Below are positions 62,930-64,000 of a stretch of 64,000 bases of DNA, piece by piece. Made by a program: the position numbers and the translations under genes. Origin of the DNA: Candidatus Opimibacter skivensis. GTDB lineage: Bacteria > Bacteroidota > Bacteroidia > Chitinophagales > Saprospiraceae. The notes beneath the pieces are model-generated. The model was not told the origin of the DNA. It saw only the letters and a program-made list of their open reading frames with translations, and did not search any database. Position 1 is the first letter of the stretch, and each line of letters opens with the position of its first letter. Where the stretch lies: NCBI GenBank assembly GCA_016722045.1, contig JADKGY010000001.1, positions 744,001-808,000 of the forward strand, given 5' to 3'.

Positions 62930-63445
62930 ATGAAATCTATTATTCTTTCTTTTTTCGTCATTCTTACTACCACACTTTCTTCTTTTGCACAAGAAGATGC
63001 GATCACTAAATACTTTAATAAGTATATCGACGACACACGTTTCAGCGCAGTGTATATCAGCCCGAAAATGTTCAATATGGTTTCTAAAATCGAGATTAAA
63101 GACATGGAACCTGATGTACAGGAAGTCATCCGCAGTATCAAAGGTCTGAGGGTCCTGCATACAGAAGTAAATGCCTTACAATTCTATCAGGAAGCCCTGA
63201 AAACCATTAATACAAAGGAATATGAGGTATTATTGACCGCCAGGGATAATGGAGAAAATGTACAATTCCTTGTCAAATCCAGCGGCGATATGGTTCAGGA
63301 ACTTCTGATGATCGTCGGCGGAGATAAGAACTTTGCCATGCTTAGCTTCCTCGGTGACATTGATCTTAAAAAGGTTGGTAAACTAGCCAAAGTCTTAAAT
63401 ATTGACAATCTTCAATATCTCAACAAAATTGAGGAGAAGCATTAA
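62930..63445 (+). CDS. DUF4252 family exported protein
   Basis: 171 aa with a signal peptide (MKSIILSFFVILTTTLSSFAQ). The remainder fits DUF4252: FNKYIDDTRFSAVYISPKMF, a middle EVIRSIKGLRVLHTE, and a C-terminal half with EYEVLLTARDNGENVQFLVKSSGD and ELLMIVGGDKNFAMLSFLGDIDL. Function unknown. In Bacteroidota these proteins often sit beside ECF sigma factor genes, as here, so it may be an output or sensor of that system. It is 33 nt downstream of the anti-sigma-like gene. Confidence 0.85.
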   Translation: MKSIILSFFVILTTTLSSFAQEDAITKYFNKYIDDTRFSAVYISPKMFNMVSKIEIKDMEPDVQEVIRSIKGLRVLHTEVNALQFYQEALKTINTKEYEVLLTARDNGENVQFLVKSSGDMVQELLMIVGGDKNFAMLSFLGDIDLKKVGKLAKVLNIDNLQYLNKIEEKH

Positions 63446-63522
63446 TGAAGTTTGAGGCTGAAGCTAAGATTGAGGTTGAGGCTAAGGAGTTTAGACGTTT
63501 ATACCTTAATAATAACTGAAAT

Positions 63523-63554
63523 GAAAAAGGCCATTCTCGCGAATGGCCTTTTTC
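63523..63554. terminator. Bidirectional Rho-independent terminator
   Basis: A perfect 14-bp stem GAAAAAGGCCATTC / GAATGGCCTTTTTC with a 4-nt loop (TCGC). A run of A leads in and a run of T leads out on both strands. It separates the DUF4252 gene from the convergent sigma factor gene. Confidence 0.92.
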
Positions 63555-63590
63555 TATTTCTATTGATGTAAATGAAACGTCTTCTTTTTA

Positions 63591-64000
63591 CTAAGCGCCA
63601 AGGTAATGCTTCAGTAATTTACTTCTGCTGGCTGATCTCAGTTTATTAATGGCTTTGTCTTTGATCTGACGTACACGTTCACGTGTAAGTCCAAAACGAT
63701 CACCGATGTCCTCGAGAGATAAGGGATGTTCCACACCGATTCCAAAATAAAGTTTGATGACGTCGGCCTGGCGATCAGTCAATGTACCTAAGGACCTGTC
63801 TATTTCCCGGCGCAGTGACTCAAGGTATTCCAAACCTGAATCGGTTCCGGGTGTATTGGGGTTTTCAAGTACATCTAACAAAGAATTGTCTTCCCCGTCC
63901 ACGAATGGTGCATCCATAGATACATGGCGTGCTGCAACACCTAAAGTGGTTTCTACTTCATCAGCAGAGATTTCAAGAATTGTAGCCAACTCTTCCGAAG
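63591..64000 (-). CDS. rpoD: Primary-type RNA polymerase sigma factor, C-terminal part (partial)
   Basis: The gene is cut by the right edge. The frame continues beyond a TTG at 63987-63989, so that is not the start. The visible 136 codons hold the end of region 3 (SEELATILEISADEVETTL, SMDAPFVDGED) and all of region 4: LTDRQADVIKLYFGIG, SLEDIGDRFGLTRERVRQIKDKAINKLRS. The region 4.2 helix is that of the group 1/2 sigma factors of Bacteroidota, which recognise the TTTG/TAnnTTTG promoters. The short final tail (SKLLKHYLGA) fits the primary sigma of the phylum, but a group 2 copy cannot be excluded. Confidence 0.9.
   Translation of the reverse strand, partial: SEELATILEISADEVETTLGVAARHVSMDAPFVDGEDNSLLDVLENPNTPGTDSGLEYLESLRREIDRSLGTLTDRQADVIKLYFGIGVEHPLSLEDIGDRFGLTRERVRQIKDKAINKLRSASRSKLLKHYLGA

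Overview
The window is a 64 kb piece of a Bacteroidota chromosome, most likely from the Saprospiria/Saprospiraceae side of the phylum, though that finer placement is only an inference. The main evidence is the type IX secretion protein PorT encoded directly after ubiE, proteins ending in type IX sorting domains (a subtilase and an endonuclease I), many SPII lipoproteins, HYR/SdrB-type repeat surface proteins, a LemA/DUF2207 pair, a DUF4369-type thioredoxin protein, and promoter-like TAnnTTTG hexamer-type motifs in front of housekeeping genes. By eye the DNA is AT-leaning and uniform. I see no rRNA, tRNA, CRISPR array, transposase, phage or plasmid gene.

Layout. 0-1.1 kb: the tail of an unknown gene and an XRE/S24 repressor-like regulator pointing away from the suf cluster. 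1.5-7.6 kb: a tight Fe-S assembly operon, sufB-sufC-sufD-sufS-(sufE::sufT fusion)-Rrf2 regulator, with overlaps or gaps of 15 nt or less. 7.7-13.7 kb: two paralogous secreted proteins (515 and 1299 aa) with HYR-like repeats and a shared C-terminal domain. 14.2-16.8 kb: a secreted endonuclease I, a small lipoprotein and a TonB-like protein. 17.0-20.7 kb: fadN-fadA beta-oxidation genes, separated and followed by unusual short tandem repeats. 20.9-25.4 kb: a MazG-like pyrophosphohydrolase, a TPR protein and gyrA. 25.7-30.8 kb: ubiE-porT, acpH, ychF, pdhB and ftsX. 31.0-39.5 kb: a thioredoxin-like protein, a DUF697-SHOCT protein and a 2023-aa alpha-2-macroglobulin lipoprotein. 39.7-45.4 kb: an FAD oxidoreductase, MmcQ/YjbR and SCP2 proteins, fmt, a small membrane protein, a double ABC ATPase and a SPOR protein. 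45.6-51.9 kb: a subtilase with a type IX tail, hbd, and DUF2207 plus lemA. 52.1-58.0 kb: a GlcNAc-kinase-like protein with pfkA, cutA, prfB (with its programmed frameshift), an FKBP lipoprotein with nrnA, and ndk. 58.0-61.7 kb: a glycosyltransferase diverging from wbqC and a dynamin-like GTPase. 61.9-64.0 kb: an ECF sigma factor, a membrane partner and a DUF4252 protein, then the 3' part of the primary-type sigma factor gene running off the window.

How the genes work together. The suf operon builds Fe-S clusters under probable feedback from its Rrf2 regulator. FadN/FadA, Hbd, PdhB and PfkA belong to central carbon and acyl-CoA metabolism. PorT exports proteins such as the nuclease and the subtilase. 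The most unusual DNA features are a perfect 58-bp palindrome between cutA and prfB, families of short tandem repeats starting at stop codons, and the prfB recoding site. I did not find a clear multi-gene system that is wholly new. The strongest candidates for a second look are listed as findings.
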